NCBI GenBank assembly: GCA_002315375.1
Contig: DCHR01000018.1
Location: 79,129 to 143,128, forward strand
Direction: 5' to 3'
Source of the DNA: Treponema sp. UBA1747
Lineage (GTDB): Bacteria > Spirochaetota > Spirochaetia > Treponematales > Treponemataceae
Length of the DNA: 64,000 nucleotides
In this document: one piece after another, positions 43,685 to 53,211 of the stretch
Layout: each line of letters starts with the position of its first letter
How positions within the stretch are numbered: position 1 is the stretch's first letter
Translations under genes and position numbers: made by a program
Notes under the pieces: model-generated
Told to the model about the DNA's origin: nothing
Database searches by the model: none
Seen by the model: the letters and a program-made list of their open reading frames with translations, nothing else

Positions 43685-45430
43685 ATGAACAAACGAACAC
43701 GTTTAGTGATTCTTCTGGCTGTTCTTGCTATCTGTTTTGTTTTCCTGTGGCCGTCAATCAGCTGGTACTCACGTACTCCAAAAGAAGTACAGTCTCTGGC
43801 CTTGGGTTCTACAGAAAACATTAAAGATTACGCTACAGTTCAGGCTGCTGAAGATGTGCGCAAATTTAAATCTCTTGTGGCATCAAATCCTGATGATGCT
43901 CTTCCTGCAGATTATGCATGGGTTGCAAAGGAAGCCGCAAAAGAATACAAGCTTGCAGGAAAAAAAGTTCCTTCAAACATGACAGTAAAAGAAGCAGTAA
44001 CAGTATTCGATTCTGAAGCTGCTTTCATGGACATTTTCCAGACACGTTACCGTAACTCAATTCTTAAAGCAAAGAAACGTTACGAAAACTCTGTAAAACT
44101 TGGTCTTGACCTGTCTGGTGGTATGAACATTATCGTTCGTGCTGACCTTGATGCAGCTCTCGCATCACAGGGAGACACTGTAGCTACAGATAATTCAGAA
44201 GCTTTCAAAAAGGAAGCTATGGCAAACGCTCTTGAAAACCTTACAAGCCGTATCGACCGCTTTGGTCTTACATCTCCTGTTGTTCGTCAGCAGGGTGAAG
44301 ACCGTATCTACATCGAAATTCCAGGTGCTGCTCAGGCAGATGCAATCAATACTCTGATTATGGGTAAAGGTGTTCTGAACTTCCGCCTTACAGACATGGA
44401 TGCAACTTCAACTTTCAATACTTACTATGCACAGCATCCTGCAACAACATTCAATGCTGTTGGTGAACTTATGGATCCTTCACTTATTCCTGAAGACTGT
44501 GAAGTTCTCGGACAGTACGAAAAAGATGCATATGGTCTTGATGAAAGAGTTGGTTACGTTGTAGTAAAGAAAGAAATCGCTCTCGATGGTCAGCATGTAA
44601 AATCAGCTGATGTTCGTAACGATGATATTTCAGGACAGCTTCAGGTTTGCTTTACTCTGGATACAGAAGGAGCTGAAATCTTTGCTGAATTCACAGGCGC
44701 TCATGTTGGTGATTACCTTGCCATCGTAAGCGACAATAAAATCAAATCAAACGCAAGAATCCAGTCTGCTATTACAGGCGGTCAGGTAGCACTGTCAGGT
44801 GCTTTCAGTCTTGATGAAGCAACTAACATCAAAAAAGTACTTCAGACAGCATGGCTTAATGTACCTCTTACAGTTGAAAGCCAGCAGGTTATCGGTGCTT
44901 CTCTTGGTGCTGAAGCAATTCACCAGGGAATCATGGCTATTCTTCTTGGTCTGGGACTTATCCTTGCATTCATGCTGGTATTCTATAAAGCTGCCGGTTT
45001 CAATGCAGTTGTTGCTCAGATTCTTAACCTTTACATCATGTTTGCTGTTCTTTCAGCTTTCAATTACACACTTTCACTTTCATCAATTGCCGGTATGATT
45101 CTTACAATCGGTATGGCCGTTGACGCAAACGTAATCGTATTTGAACGTATTAAGGAAGAACTTCGCGCCGGAAAGAGCCGTAAAGCTGCCATTTCAATGG
45201 GATTTGATAACGCTCTTTGGGCAATTCTTGACTCTAACATTACAACATTTATTGCTGCTATGTTCCTTGCTGCTCTTGGAACAGGTGCTGTTCAGGGATT
45301 CGCAGTTTCACTGGCAATCGGTGTTCTGTCATCTGTATTCACAGCACTCTTTGTTTCACGTCTTATCTTCGACTTTAGTACAGATGTTATGAAAGCAAAG
45401 AAAGTTAGCATCGGCTGGGGGATCAAATAA
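43685..45430 (+). CDS. secD: Protein translocase subunit SecD
   Basis: RND-type membrane subunit that uses the proton gradient to pull exported proteins through SecYEG. Features: an N-terminal helix, LGLDLSGGMNIIVRADLD, the P1 periplasmic domain with NLTSRIDRFGLTSPVVRQQGEDRI, the ITGGQVALSGAFSLDEA loop, and five C-terminal helices including GMAVDANVIVFERIKEELRAGKS. Length is 581 residues. Its stop overlaps the secF ATG (TAATG). Confidence 0.97.
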   Translation: MNKRTRLVILLAVLAICFVFLWPSISWYSRTPKEVQSLALGSTENIKDYATVQAAEDVRKFKSLVASNPDDALPADYAWVAKEAAKEYKLAGKKVPSNMTVKEAVTVFDSEAAFMDIFQTRYRNSILKAKKRYENSVKLGLDLSGGMNIIVRADLDAALASQGDTVATDNSEAFKKEAMANALENLTSRIDRFGLTSPVVRQQGEDRIYIEIPGAAQADAINTLIMGKGVLNFRLTDMDATSTFNTYYAQHPATTFNAVGELMDPSLIPEDCEVLGQYEKDAYGLDERVGYVVVKKEIALDGQHVKSADVRNDDISGQLQVCFTLDTEGAEIFAEFTGAHVGDYLAIVSDNKIKSNARIQSAITGGQVALSGAFSLDEATNIKKVLQTAWLNVPLTVESQQVIGASLGAEAIHQGIMAILLGLGLILAFMLVFYKAAGFNAVVAQILNLYIMFAVLSAFNYTLSLSSIAGMILTIGMAVDANVIVFERIKEELRAGKSRKAAISMGFDNALWAILDSNITTFIAAMFLAALGTGAVQGFAVSLAIGVLSSVFTALFVSRLIFDFSTDVMKAKKVSIGWGIK

Positions 45431-46662
45431 TGAAAAAGACACTTAATTTCAATAAAGGTTTCATTCCTTCAGTAGTAATCAGTTCTGTAATTATTCTGTT
45501 CGGTCTGGTTGGATTCTTTGTAAAAGGAATCAACTTCGGTATCGACTTCAAACCTGGTCTTATTGAAGAAGTTCGTGTTACTTCACCAGCAGCTTCAATG
45601 ACATACTCAGGACCTGCAAAGGTTGCTGTAAATGTTTCAAGATCAGACATCGAACTGGTTGTTTCAGGTACAGGTGCTGAAAACGCAACTCATACCTTCA
45701 GCTTCAATGAATATCAGGATATGGGAGCTCTTGCTTCTGCTGTTAGTTCAATTGAAGGTGTTACAATGACAGCAAAAGACGCTTCTGCTGTTACCTACAA
45801 CTCATTCCTTAACTCAGCAAGTACAAACGTACTTTCAGCTTCACCAATTTATGTTTACCCAGCAGGTGTAACAAAAGCAGAAGCTGATGATGTTCGTTCA
45901 GCACTTTCAGCAGTAAGCGGTGTTTCTGTAAAACAGCTTGGTTCTGGTGATGAAATCAGCTTCCAGATTCGTATGCTGGATGATGGTGATGCAACACAGG
46001 ATTCTCTCCAGTCTGTTGTAGAAGATACTCTTTACAGCAAATTCGGAAAAGAAAATGTTGCTGTTGTTAAAACAGACTTCATCGGATCTTCTTTCTCTTC
46101 ATCAATTGCAAAGAAAGCAGCTCTTATGCTTCTTCTGACAGTTCTTTTCATCTGGGTTTACGCAGCTATCCGTTTCCACTGGGACTTCGCTCTTGGTTCA
46201 GTTATTGCTCTTGTTCATGATACTCTGGTTATGATGACTTTCATTATCTGGACTCAGATGGAATTCTCTACAACTGTTCTTGCCGCTGTTCTTACAATCA
46301 TCGGTTATTCTATCAACGCCACAGTTGTTATTCTGGACCGCATCCGCTACAACCTGAAGATGATGGACAATGTAAAATCATTCAAGGAAATCCTTAACCA
46401 GTCACTGAGTGATACTCTTGTACGTTCTATTCTTACAACAGTTACAACTTTGATTGCTGTTATTGCACTTTTCGTGTTCACAACAGGAACAATCAAAGAC
46501 TTCTCTCTGGCTCTTATCGTAGGTCTTCTTTGTGGTATGTACTCTTCAATCTTCATTTCAAGTTCATTCATTATGGCTTGCCGTAAGAATTGGAAACCAG
46601 AATTTGGTGTACATCATTCTCTCAAAAAGGCTCAGGCTGAAGCTCAGAACGACGCTGAATAG
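45430..46662 (+). CDS. secF: Protein translocase subunit SecF
   Basis: Partner of SecD. FVKGINFGIDFKPGLIEEV is the family D1-like start; the C-terminal helices contain GYSINATVVILDRIRYN and the SDTLVRSILTTVTTLIAV segment. At 410 residues it is about 90 longer than E. coli SecF. The extra length lies in the periplasmic domain (about 60-215, rich in Ser/Ala/Val), which carries the TKTDFIGSSF-like region just before the second helix. It is coupled to secD by overlap. Confidence 0.96.
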   Translation: MKKTLNFNKGFIPSVVISSVIILFGLVGFFVKGINFGIDFKPGLIEEVRVTSPAASMTYSGPAKVAVNVSRSDIELVVSGTGAENATHTFSFNEYQDMGALASAVSSIEGVTMTAKDASAVTYNSFLNSASTNVLSASPIYVYPAGVTKAEADDVRSALSAVSGVSVKQLGSGDEISFQIRMLDDGDATQDSLQSVVEDTLYSKFGKENVAVVKTDFIGSSFSSSIAKKAALMLLLTVLFIWVYAAIRFHWDFALGSVIALVHDTLVMMTFIIWTQMEFSTTVLAAVLTIIGYSINATVVILDRIRYNLKMMDNVKSFKEILNQSLSDTLVRSILTTVTTLIAVIALFVFTTGTIKDFSLALIVGLLCGMYSSIFISSSFIMACRKNWKPEFGVHHSLKKAQAEAQNDAE

Positions 46663-46680
46663 TCTTTTTTGAAAGTAATC

Positions 46681-46749
46681 TCCCGCAGATTACACAGATA
46701 CATGCAGTTTTTCTGCTTTTATTTGTGAGATTTGCGGGATATTTTTTTT
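46681..46749 (+). terminator. Probable terminator after secF
   Basis: TCCCGCA (46681-46687) pairs with TGCGGGA (46733-46739), with an inner GCAG/CTGC stem, followed by a T-run. The stem is long and imperfect, so efficiency is uncertain. Confidence 0.7.
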
Positions 46750-46776
46750 AACTTGATTTTATTGTAGAATGAACCT

Positions 46777-47634
46777 ATGGAAATCATTAAGGCTGATGTT
46801 TTGGGATATTGCTTCGGAGTTCGCCGTGCTGTGGAAAAAGCAGAACAGGCTCTGTCCATTAACTCCGGAAAACCAGTTTATTCACTGGGACCTTTAATTC
46901 ACAATAAAACCACCTTAAACAGACTTTCGTCCGATGGAATGAAGACAGCAGAAAGTATTTCCGATATTCCCGACGGTTCTTCAGTTTTGATCAGGGCTCA
47001 TGGCGTTCCTCCACAGGTTATTTCTGAACTTGAAAGAAAGAATTGTGCGATAATTGATGCAACCTGTCCCCGTGTAAAGGCCAGTCAGAAAATAGCAGAG
47101 AAGAACCGGAATAACAGAATTGTGTTTACCGGAGATGCTGAACATGGAGAAGTGCGGGGAATAGCAGGGTATGGAGGAGAAAATTTTCATCTGATTCAGA
47201 ACCTGAAGGATGCAGAAAATCTTGTAAGCGGAAGTGATTCCGGAAGTTTTGAAAAAACTGTGCTTTTCAGCCAGACAACCTTTTCAGGTATTGAATTTGA
47301 AAAAATAAGACAGGTTATTTCTTCCAGATTTCAGGACCTGGAAGTGTTGAATACAATCTGTCCTGCAACAAAAGAACGTCAGGAAGCTCTTCTAGAGCTC
47401 TGTTCAAAAGTGGAGGGAGTAATTGTTATTGGCGGGAAACAGAGTGCCAATACAATCAGATTGTATCAGGCTGCCAGAGCAAATTGCACCAGGGCTGTTC
47501 ATATTGAAAATGCATCGGAAATACCTGATGAATTCTTTTTACTAAAAAAGATCGGAATAACTGCAGGAGCTTCAACTCCTGATGAATTAATAAATGAAGT
47601 GTGTGAGGTTTTGAATGTACGAAGTTCGTGTTGA
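46777..47634 (+). CDS. ispH: 4-hydroxy-3-methylbut-2-enyl diphosphate reductase
   Basis: Last enzyme of the MEP isoprenoid pathway, producing IPP and DMAPP with a 4Fe-4S cluster. The three cluster cysteines are present: YCFGVRRAVE (Cys12), DATCPRV (Cys97) and NTICPATKER (Cys195). RAHGVPP and GGKQSANT are also conserved. Length is 285 residues, typical of a stand-alone IspH. TAGAAT (46765-46770) lies 6 bases before the ATG and there is no ribosome-binding site, so a leaderless transcript is likely. The 3' end overlaps queD by 20 bases in another frame. Confidence 0.97.
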   Translation: MEIIKADVLGYCFGVRRAVEKAEQALSINSGKPVYSLGPLIHNKTTLNRLSSDGMKTAESISDIPDGSSVLIRAHGVPPQVISELERKNCAIIDATCPRVKASQKIAEKNRNNRIVFTGDAEHGEVRGIAGYGGENFHLIQNLKDAENLVSGSDSGSFEKTVLFSQTTFSGIEFEKIRQVISSRFQDLEVLNTICPATKERQEALLELCSKVEGVIVIGGKQSANTIRLYQAARANCTRAVHIENASEIPDEFFLLKKIGITAGASTPDELINEVCEVLNVRSSC

Positions 47635-48013
47635 AGCAGATTTTGCTGCTGCTCATTTTCTCAGAGATTACAACGGGAAGTGTGAAAACCTTCATGGGCA
47701 TAATTACAAGGTTTATGCTCATGTTTCAGGCTCAAAGCTGAATGAAGGTGGAATGCTTCTGGATTTTGGGATTCTGAAAAACTCGCTCAGAGAGGTCTGT
47801 AAAGAAATGGATCATACAAATCTGAATGATAATCCGGTTTTTGTTCAGAATCCAAGTGCAGAACGAATTGCAGAATTTATTTATAACAGGCTTCTTGCCA
47901 AACTTCATGAAAATCATAATATTGATTTGTCTCCGAACTCCCCGGATTCAATAAAACTGTATGCGGTTGATGTTTTTGAAACAGAAACAAGCCGTGCAAG
48001 ATACACTATCTAG
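47615..48013 (+). CDS. queD: 6-carboxytetrahydropterin synthase (QueD/PTPS family)
   Basis: Zinc enzyme of the 6-pyruvoyl-tetrahydropterin synthase fold, which makes the queuosine precursor 6-carboxytetrahydropterin. Zinc ligands: the His in FAAAHFL (His14) and the pair in LHGHNY (His27, His29). The catalytic Cys is in GKCENLHGH (Cys23), and DHTNLND supplies the later His. Length is 132 residues, similar to QueD (about 120). No queC, queE or queF is adjacent. It overlaps the ispH end by 20 bases, suggesting translational coupling. A folate-type PTPS role is possible but less likely. Confidence 0.9.
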   Translation: MYEVRVEADFAAAHFLRDYNGKCENLHGHNYKVYAHVSGSKLNEGGMLLDFGILKNSLREVCKEMDHTNLNDNPVFVQNPSAERIAEFIYNRLLAKLHENHNIDLSPNSPDSIKLYAVDVFETETSRARYTI

Positions 48014-48084
48014 AAAAAAATTATTATATTTTACATATAGATTCTGTTGTTTTATCTGAAAATACAGAATCAGGAGATTAATAA

Positions 48085-48915
48085 ATGGCAGAAAATTGTA
48101 ACCATAATTGTGGAAGCTGCGGAAAAACCTGTGAAAGCCGCGATTTAAGGGCTCATCTTCGGGAAGGTTCTTCCGTAAAAAAAGTAATAGGAATCGTTTC
48201 TGGAAAGGGAGGTGTTGGAAAGTCTCTGGTAACAAGTCTTCTGGCCTGTAAGGTAAATAAAGATGGTTTTCGTTCTGCAATTCTTGATGCAGATATTACA
48301 GGTCCGTCAATTCCTGAAAGCTTCGGAGTAGGTGACAAACGTGCACTTGCAAAGGAAAAGGAAGACTGCCTTATTCCTGTTACAACAGATTCAGGCATTC
48401 AGCTTATGAGTATGAATTTCCTCCTTCAGAACGAAAGTGATCCTGTAATCTGGCGCGGTCCTGTAATTGGTGGCGCAGTGAAACAGTTCTGGACTGATGT
48501 TGAATGGAAAGATGTAGATTTCATGTTTGTAGATATGCCTCCGGGAACAGGAGATGTTCCGCTTACAGTTTTCCAGAGTCTTCCTGTGGACGGTATTATT
48601 GTTGTTTCAAGTCCTCAGCAGCTGGTCCGCGTAATTGTTGAAAAAGCAGTTAAGATGGCAAATATGATGAATATTCCTATTCTTGGAATTGTTGAGAATA
48701 TGAGCTATGTAAAATGTCCGGACTGCGGAAAAGAAATCACTATATTCGGAAAAAGCAATATTGAATCTATCGCAAAGGATTATAATATTCCGGTTCTGGC
48801 ACGTATTCCAATGGAAGAATCAACTTCTGCCTCTATCGATGCAGGTGATGTCGAAGGAATTGACTGTCCTTATATCGAAGAAGCCGCCAGAAAAGTTGAA
48901 GAACTTTTGAAATAA
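48085..48915 (+). CDS. mrp: Mrp/NBP35-type iron-sulfur cluster carrier ATPase
   Basis: P-loop ATPase of the ApbC/Nbp35 family that carries iron-sulfur clusters to target proteins. The N-terminus has a Cys-rich motif (CNHNCGSCGKTC, residues 5-16), as in NBP35-like members. Then follow the deviant Walker A GIVSGKGGVGKS, DADITGPSIPE, WRGPVIGGAVKQF and FVDMPPGTGDVPL. The C-terminal CxxC in VKCPDCGKEI is the cluster-bridging pair. Length is 276 residues. Ribosome-binding site AGGAGA. Confidence 0.94.
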   Translation: MAENCNHNCGSCGKTCESRDLRAHLREGSSVKKVIGIVSGKGGVGKSLVTSLLACKVNKDGFRSAILDADITGPSIPESFGVGDKRALAKEKEDCLIPVTTDSGIQLMSMNFLLQNESDPVIWRGPVIGGAVKQFWTDVEWKDVDFMFVDMPPGTGDVPLTVFQSLPVDGIIVVSSPQQLVRVIVEKAVKMANMMNIPILGIVENMSYVKCPDCGKEITIFGKSNIESIAKDYNIPVLARIPMEESTSASIDAGDVEGIDCPYIEEAARKVEELLK

Positions 48916-48946
48916 CTCCTTAAATCTGACTCCGAGTGGAAAAAAT

Positions 48947-50896
48947 ATGTATGGATTTATAAAAACAGCCTGCTGCAGCCCAAAAGTTGCTGTAGCAAAT
49001 CCTGAAAAAAACAAAGCAGAAATAATCAGCTCTGTAAAAGCCGCAGCCGAAAAGGGGGCATCTATAATCGTTTGCCCTGAACTCTGTATTACAGGTTATA
49101 CCTGCGGAGACCTTTTTCTTCAGAAAAGCCTTCAGAAGGCTGCTGTAAAAGCTCTGGAAGAAATTGCTGCAGAAACAAAGGATTTGAATGCCCTTATTTT
49201 TGTAGGACTTCCGGTATCTCAGAATGACGGTCTTTATAACTGTGCTGCTGCTGTTTTTCAGGGGAAAGTCCTGGCTTTTATTCCAAAATCCTACATGCCT
49301 AATTATTCAGAATTCTATGAAAGACGGCAGTTTACGCCATTCCGTGGAAAATTGAGAAAGGTGGATCTTTCCGCTTCTGTCTGCGGGGTTCCTATGGGAA
49401 CTGGAATTCTTATTTCAGATGAAGAAATGCCTGAACTTTCTGTTGGGGCTGAAATCTGCGAGGATTTATGGGTTCCGCTTCCTCCGTCTGTAAGACATAC
49501 TCTTGCAGGGGCCACAGTCATTGCAAATCTTTCTGCAGGAAATGAAATCATCGGGAAAGCTGATTACAGAAAAAAACTGGTAAAAAGCCGTTCTGCCTCA
49601 AGTATTTGTGCTTATCTTTATGCAAATGCCGGTAACGGAGAATCAACTCAGGATATGGTTTTTGCAGGCCATAATCTTATTTGTGAAAACGGAACTGTTC
49701 TTTCTGAATCTGCTCTTTTCAGCGGAGATACAGTTTTTGCTGATATTGATTTTGAAAGACTTTGCCAGGAACGCCGTCATACAACAACATTTGCAGACTG
49801 TGCTTCCCAGGTTGAGGTTTCTGATTATCTGAATCTGAAAATCAATCTCCTTGGAAAAGAAAATAAATCGGATTTTGTGAAGAATTTTGACCGCTTTATA
49901 GACAAACAGCCTTTTGTTCCGTCAGATAAGGTAAAGCGCTCTGAACGTTGTGCCAGCGTTATTCAGCTTCAGGCTGAAGGCCTTGCAAAAAGACTGCGCC
50001 ACATAAACTGTAAATCAGCTGTTATAGGGCTTTCAGGCGGCCTTGATTCTACTCTGGCTCTTCTTGTAACGGCAAAAGCCTTTGATCTGTGTGGAATTCC
50101 AAGAAACTTAATTCACGCAATTACCATGCCATGTTTTGGTACTACAGACCGCACTTACAATAATGCCTGCAGTCTGGCTGCTTCAGTAGGAGCCGAACTT
50201 TCCGAAATAAGAATAGCAGATTCTGTCCGTCTTCATATGAAAGATATAGGTCAGGATGAAAATGTCCACGATGTTACCTATGAAAACTGTCAGGCCCGGG
50301 AACGGACCCAGGTTCTTATGGATTATGCCAATAAAACCAACGGTATAGTAATCGGAACCGGAGATCTTTCTGAACTGGCTTTAGGCTGGTGTACTTATAA
50401 CGGAGACCACATGAGCATGTACGGAGTAAATTCTTCAATTCCAAAGACTCTTGTACGCTATCTGGTTGAATGGTTCAGCGATGAGGCTGAACTCCGGAAT
50501 ACTGAAGAAGGTCGCAGAGAAGCGGCTGTTCTGCGTGATATTCTGGATACTCCAGTAAGTCCTGAACTGCTTCCTCCTGAAGACGGTAAAATCAGCCAGA
50601 AAACAGAAGATCTTGTTGGCCCTTATGAACTTCATGATTTCTACCTTTATTACCTGTTGAGATTTGGTTTTTCAGCAGAAAAAATAGCTTTCCTGGCAGA
50701 AAAATCCGAACTGGGCACAAAATACGACGCAGAAACAAGAAAAAAATGGCTTGAAAAGTTCTATAAACGCTTTTTTACACAGCAGTTTAAAAGATCCTGC
50801 ATGCCTGACGGTTCAAAGGTTGGTACTGTAAACCTTTCGCCAAGAGGGGACTGGCGCATGCCTAGTGATGCAGATTTTTCGGAAATCTGGCTGTAA
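48947..50896 (+). CDS. nadE: Glutamine-dependent NAD+ synthase
   Basis: Final step of NAD+ synthesis, amidating nicotinic acid adenine dinucleotide with ammonia released from glutamine. The N-terminal nitrilase-type glutaminase has its Glu-Lys-Cys triad in CPELCITGY, FIPKSYMPNYSEFYE and GAEICEDLWVP. The C-terminal synthetase domain has the PP-loop LSGGLDSTLAL and GTGDLSELALGWCTYNGDHMSMY. Length is 649 residues, typical of the two-domain form. It has no close partner gene and ends before a terminator at 50981. Confidence 0.97.
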   Translation: MYGFIKTACCSPKVAVANPEKNKAEIISSVKAAAEKGASIIVCPELCITGYTCGDLFLQKSLQKAAVKALEEIAAETKDLNALIFVGLPVSQNDGLYNCAAAVFQGKVLAFIPKSYMPNYSEFYERRQFTPFRGKLRKVDLSASVCGVPMGTGILISDEEMPELSVGAEICEDLWVPLPPSVRHTLAGATVIANLSAGNEIIGKADYRKKLVKSRSASSICAYLYANAGNGESTQDMVFAGHNLICENGTVLSESALFSGDTVFADIDFERLCQERRHTTTFADCASQVEVSDYLNLKINLLGKENKSDFVKNFDRFIDKQPFVPSDKVKRSERCASVIQLQAEGLAKRLRHINCKSAVIGLSGGLDSTLALLVTAKAFDLCGIPRNLIHAITMPCFGTTDRTYNNACSLAASVGAELSEIRIADSVRLHMKDIGQDENVHDVTYENCQARERTQVLMDYANKTNGIVIGTGDLSELALGWCTYNGDHMSMYGVNSSIPKTLVRYLVEWFSDEAELRNTEEGRREAAVLRDILDTPVSPELLPPEDGKISQKTEDLVGPYELHDFYLYYLLRFGFSAEKIAFLAEKSELGTKYDAETRKKWLEKFYKRFFTQQFKRSCMPDGSKVGTVNLSPRGDWRMPSDADFSEIWL

Positions 50897-50980
50897 AAGA
50901 AAATACAAGTATTTCGCTTATTTTCCCTTTTTTTATTGACTATTTCAGTCATATACCTTATTTTTTCATTAATAAATATA

Positions 50981-51018
50981 AAAAGGTAGGTTACCTATGG
51001 TAGACCTTCCTTTTTTTT
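50981..51018 (+). terminator. Terminator between nadE and potA
   Basis: AAAAGG-T-AGGT pairs with AGACCT-T-CCTT (bulged stem), followed by nine or more T residues. It lies 85 bases after nadE and may end that transcript, or attenuate potA, whose GTG start is 50 bases further. Confidence 0.75.
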
Positions 51019-51067
51019 TACTTTGCGTTTTTGCGCAGGTTATTATTTCGTTAAGGGGTATACTTGA

Positions 51068-52258
51068 GTGAAAGGTTGTCAGGTTACCATTGATCACGTA
51101 TCAAAGAAATTCGGCGATTTCGTCGCTTTGAACGACATCAATTTTACAATTAACCCAGGTGAGTTTTTCTCACTTCTTGGACCTTCTGGATGCGGCAAAA
51201 CAACATTGCTCCGCATGATTGCAGGCTTTGAATTTCCTGATGATGGTGTAATTCTGTTTGATGACAAGAATGTCATTCCGTTTGCACCTAACGAAAGAGA
51301 ATCTAACACTGTTTTTCAGACATATGCTCTTTTCCCGCATCTTTCAGTTTATGAAAACGTTGCATTCCCACTTCGTCTGCAGAAACTTCCAAAAGATGAA
51401 ATCGACAAAAAAGTTCGCGAATATATTCACCTGGTTCAGCTGGATCAGCATATGTTCAAAAAGCCTAACCAGCTTTCCGGCGGACAGAAACAGCGTGTAG
51501 CTATTGCCCGCGCCCTTATCAACGAACCTTCTGTTCTTCTTCTGGATGAACCTCTTTCTGCTCTGGATGCCAAACTCCGTTCAAGTCTTCTTATTGACCT
51601 GGATAACCTCCATGACAAAATTGGTATTACATTCATTTATGTTACTCATGACCAGAGCGAAGCCCTTGCTGTTTCTGACCGCATTGCAGTTATGAATAAG
51701 GGTAATGTTCTTCAGATTGGTACACCTTTTGAAATTTATGAAAGCCCGGCAACTCAGTTCGTAGCAGAATTCATCGGGGAAACAAACCTTTTTGAAGCAA
51801 CTGTTGCAGAATGTACAAAATGTCAGGATCCAAATGGAAATGAGGAATACATGGTTACATGTTCTGTTCCAGCTCTGGGAAAACAGGCATCACTTCCGAC
51901 TGACAGTGCTGAAGTAGCTGCAGGTGACAAGTACATGATGGTTACAGACTACGAAGAAACAAAACCTGGTCAGAAAGTAGCCTTTACGATCCGTCCTGAA
52001 AAAATCCGTATTACAACTGATGTACCGGATGTTCATGGACGTAAAGATATCAACGTTTTCAAGGGAACTGTTCAGGAACCTGTTTATACAGGATACCAGA
52101 CAAAGTACTATATCAGACTGGAAAACGGGGCAATGCTCAAAGTATTCCAGCAGCACAAGAATTTTATGGACGATGGTCCTTCTATTGAATGGAAGGATGA
52201 AGTTTATGTTTCCTGGGCCGCAGAAGACGGTTACATTGTAGAAGATATCGAGAAATAG
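51068..52258 (+). CDS. potA: Spermidine/putrescine ABC transporter, ATP-binding subunit
   Basis: ATPase driving polyamine import. Features: Walker A GPSGCGKTT, Q-loop, signature LSGGQKQRVAIARAL, Walker B VLLLDEPLSALD, and the switch His in YVTHDQSEA. The C-terminal TOBE domain (about 240-396, containing VAFTIRPEKIRI) carries an insertion with several Cys (AECTKCQDPNGNEEY). Length is 396 residues. The start is GTG at 51068 behind AAGGGG (51053-51058). It is two bases from potB. Confidence 0.95.
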   Translation: MKGCQVTIDHVSKKFGDFVALNDINFTINPGEFFSLLGPSGCGKTTLLRMIAGFEFPDDGVILFDDKNVIPFAPNERESNTVFQTYALFPHLSVYENVAFPLRLQKLPKDEIDKKVREYIHLVQLDQHMFKKPNQLSGGQKQRVAIARALINEPSVLLLDEPLSALDAKLRSSLLIDLDNLHDKIGITFIYVTHDQSEALAVSDRIAVMNKGNVLQIGTPFEIYESPATQFVAEFIGETNLFEATVAECTKCQDPNGNEEYMVTCSVPALGKQASLPTDSAEVAAGDKYMMVTDYEETKPGQKVAFTIRPEKIRITTDVPDVHGRKDINVFKGTVQEPVYTGYQTKYYIRLENGAMLKVFQQHKNFMDDGPSIEWKDEVYVSWAAEDGYIVEDIEK

Positions 52259-52260
52259 TA

Positions 52261-53211
52261 ATGAAAGATAAATCTGAGAAAAAATATAAAAAACCGAATC
52301 CCGGTCCTTTTTACGGATGGCCTATGGGACTCTGGTTCTGCGTATTCTTTGTTGTTCCTCTTGTAATCATTGTTGCATATTCATTTATGACACGTGATGT
52401 TTACGGTGGTGTTCAGCCAAAGTTTACTCTCAAAGCCTATAAACAGATGTTCAGTCCGGCTTACGGAATGATTTTCCTCCGGACCTTGTGGATTACTGTT
52501 GTTTCTACTGCCATTACAATCATAATTGCGCTTCCCTGTGGTTATGCTATGGCAAGAAGCAAGCATCAGACATTGCTTCTGATCCTGGTAATTATTCCGT
52601 TCCTTACCAATTCTCTTATCCGCATTTTTGCCTGGATGACAATTCTGGGAGATAACGGACTTCTGAATGATATTTTCCGCTTCTTCTTCAATCTGGTTCA
52701 CGGATTCAGTAAGGATGCTGTTTATACTACTCATAAGTTCATGTTTACTAAAGGAGCAATTATCCTTGTAAGCATTTATATGTATCTGCCTTATGCGATT
52801 CTTCCGATTTTCACAGCTGTAGACCGTTTTGATTTCTCTCTGCTGGAAGCTGCCCGTGACCTTGGTGCAACAAAACCTCAGTCAATGATGAAGGTTCTTA
52901 TTCCTGGAGTAAAGAGCGGTGTCATCTCGGCTCTGATTTTTACCTTTATTCCTATTTTTGGTAACTATACAGTTCCTCAGATGGTTGGTGGCAAGGATTC
53001 TTACATGCTCGGAAACATTATTGTTGACCAGGTTCAGAAAGTACGTAACTGGCCTCTGGCTTCTGCTTTCTCAATGGTTATTACAATTATTTCTATGGGA
53101 GCAATTCTCTGGATGCTTTCTTCAAACAAGAAAGACGAACAGCTTAATAAAAAGAATAATATTGCAGAAGAAACACTTACTTCTTCTGTTCCAGAAGGAG
53201 GGGCACAGTAA
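52261..53211 (+). CDS. potB: Spermidine/putrescine ABC transporter permease PotB
   Basis: Inner-membrane permease with six helices. After a Lys/Pro-rich N-terminus comes WFCVFFVVPLVIIVAYSFM, typical of PotB. The EAA coupling loop is LLEAARDLGATKPQSMMKVLIPG, followed by GNYTVPQMVGG. Length is 316 residues. It overlaps potC by one base (TAATG). Confidence 0.95.
   Translation: MKDKSEKKYKKPNPGPFYGWPMGLWFCVFFVVPLVIIVAYSFMTRDVYGGVQPKFTLKAYKQMFSPAYGMIFLRTLWITVVSTAITIIIALPCGYAMARSKHQTLLLILVIIPFLTNSLIRIFAWMTILGDNGLLNDIFRFFFNLVHGFSKDAVYTTHKFMFTKGAIILVSIYMYLPYAILPIFTAVDRFDFSLLEAARDLGATKPQSMMKVLIPGVKSGVISALIFTFIPIFGNYTVPQMVGGKDSYMLGNIIVDQVQKVRNWPLASAFSMVITIISMGAILWMLSSNKKDEQLNKKNNIAEETLTSSVPEGGAQ

Noticed and set aside
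50981..51067. Polyamine riboswitch or attenuator before potA
   Set aside because: Only a simple bulged terminator is visible; no conserved aptamer or leader peptide could be supported.
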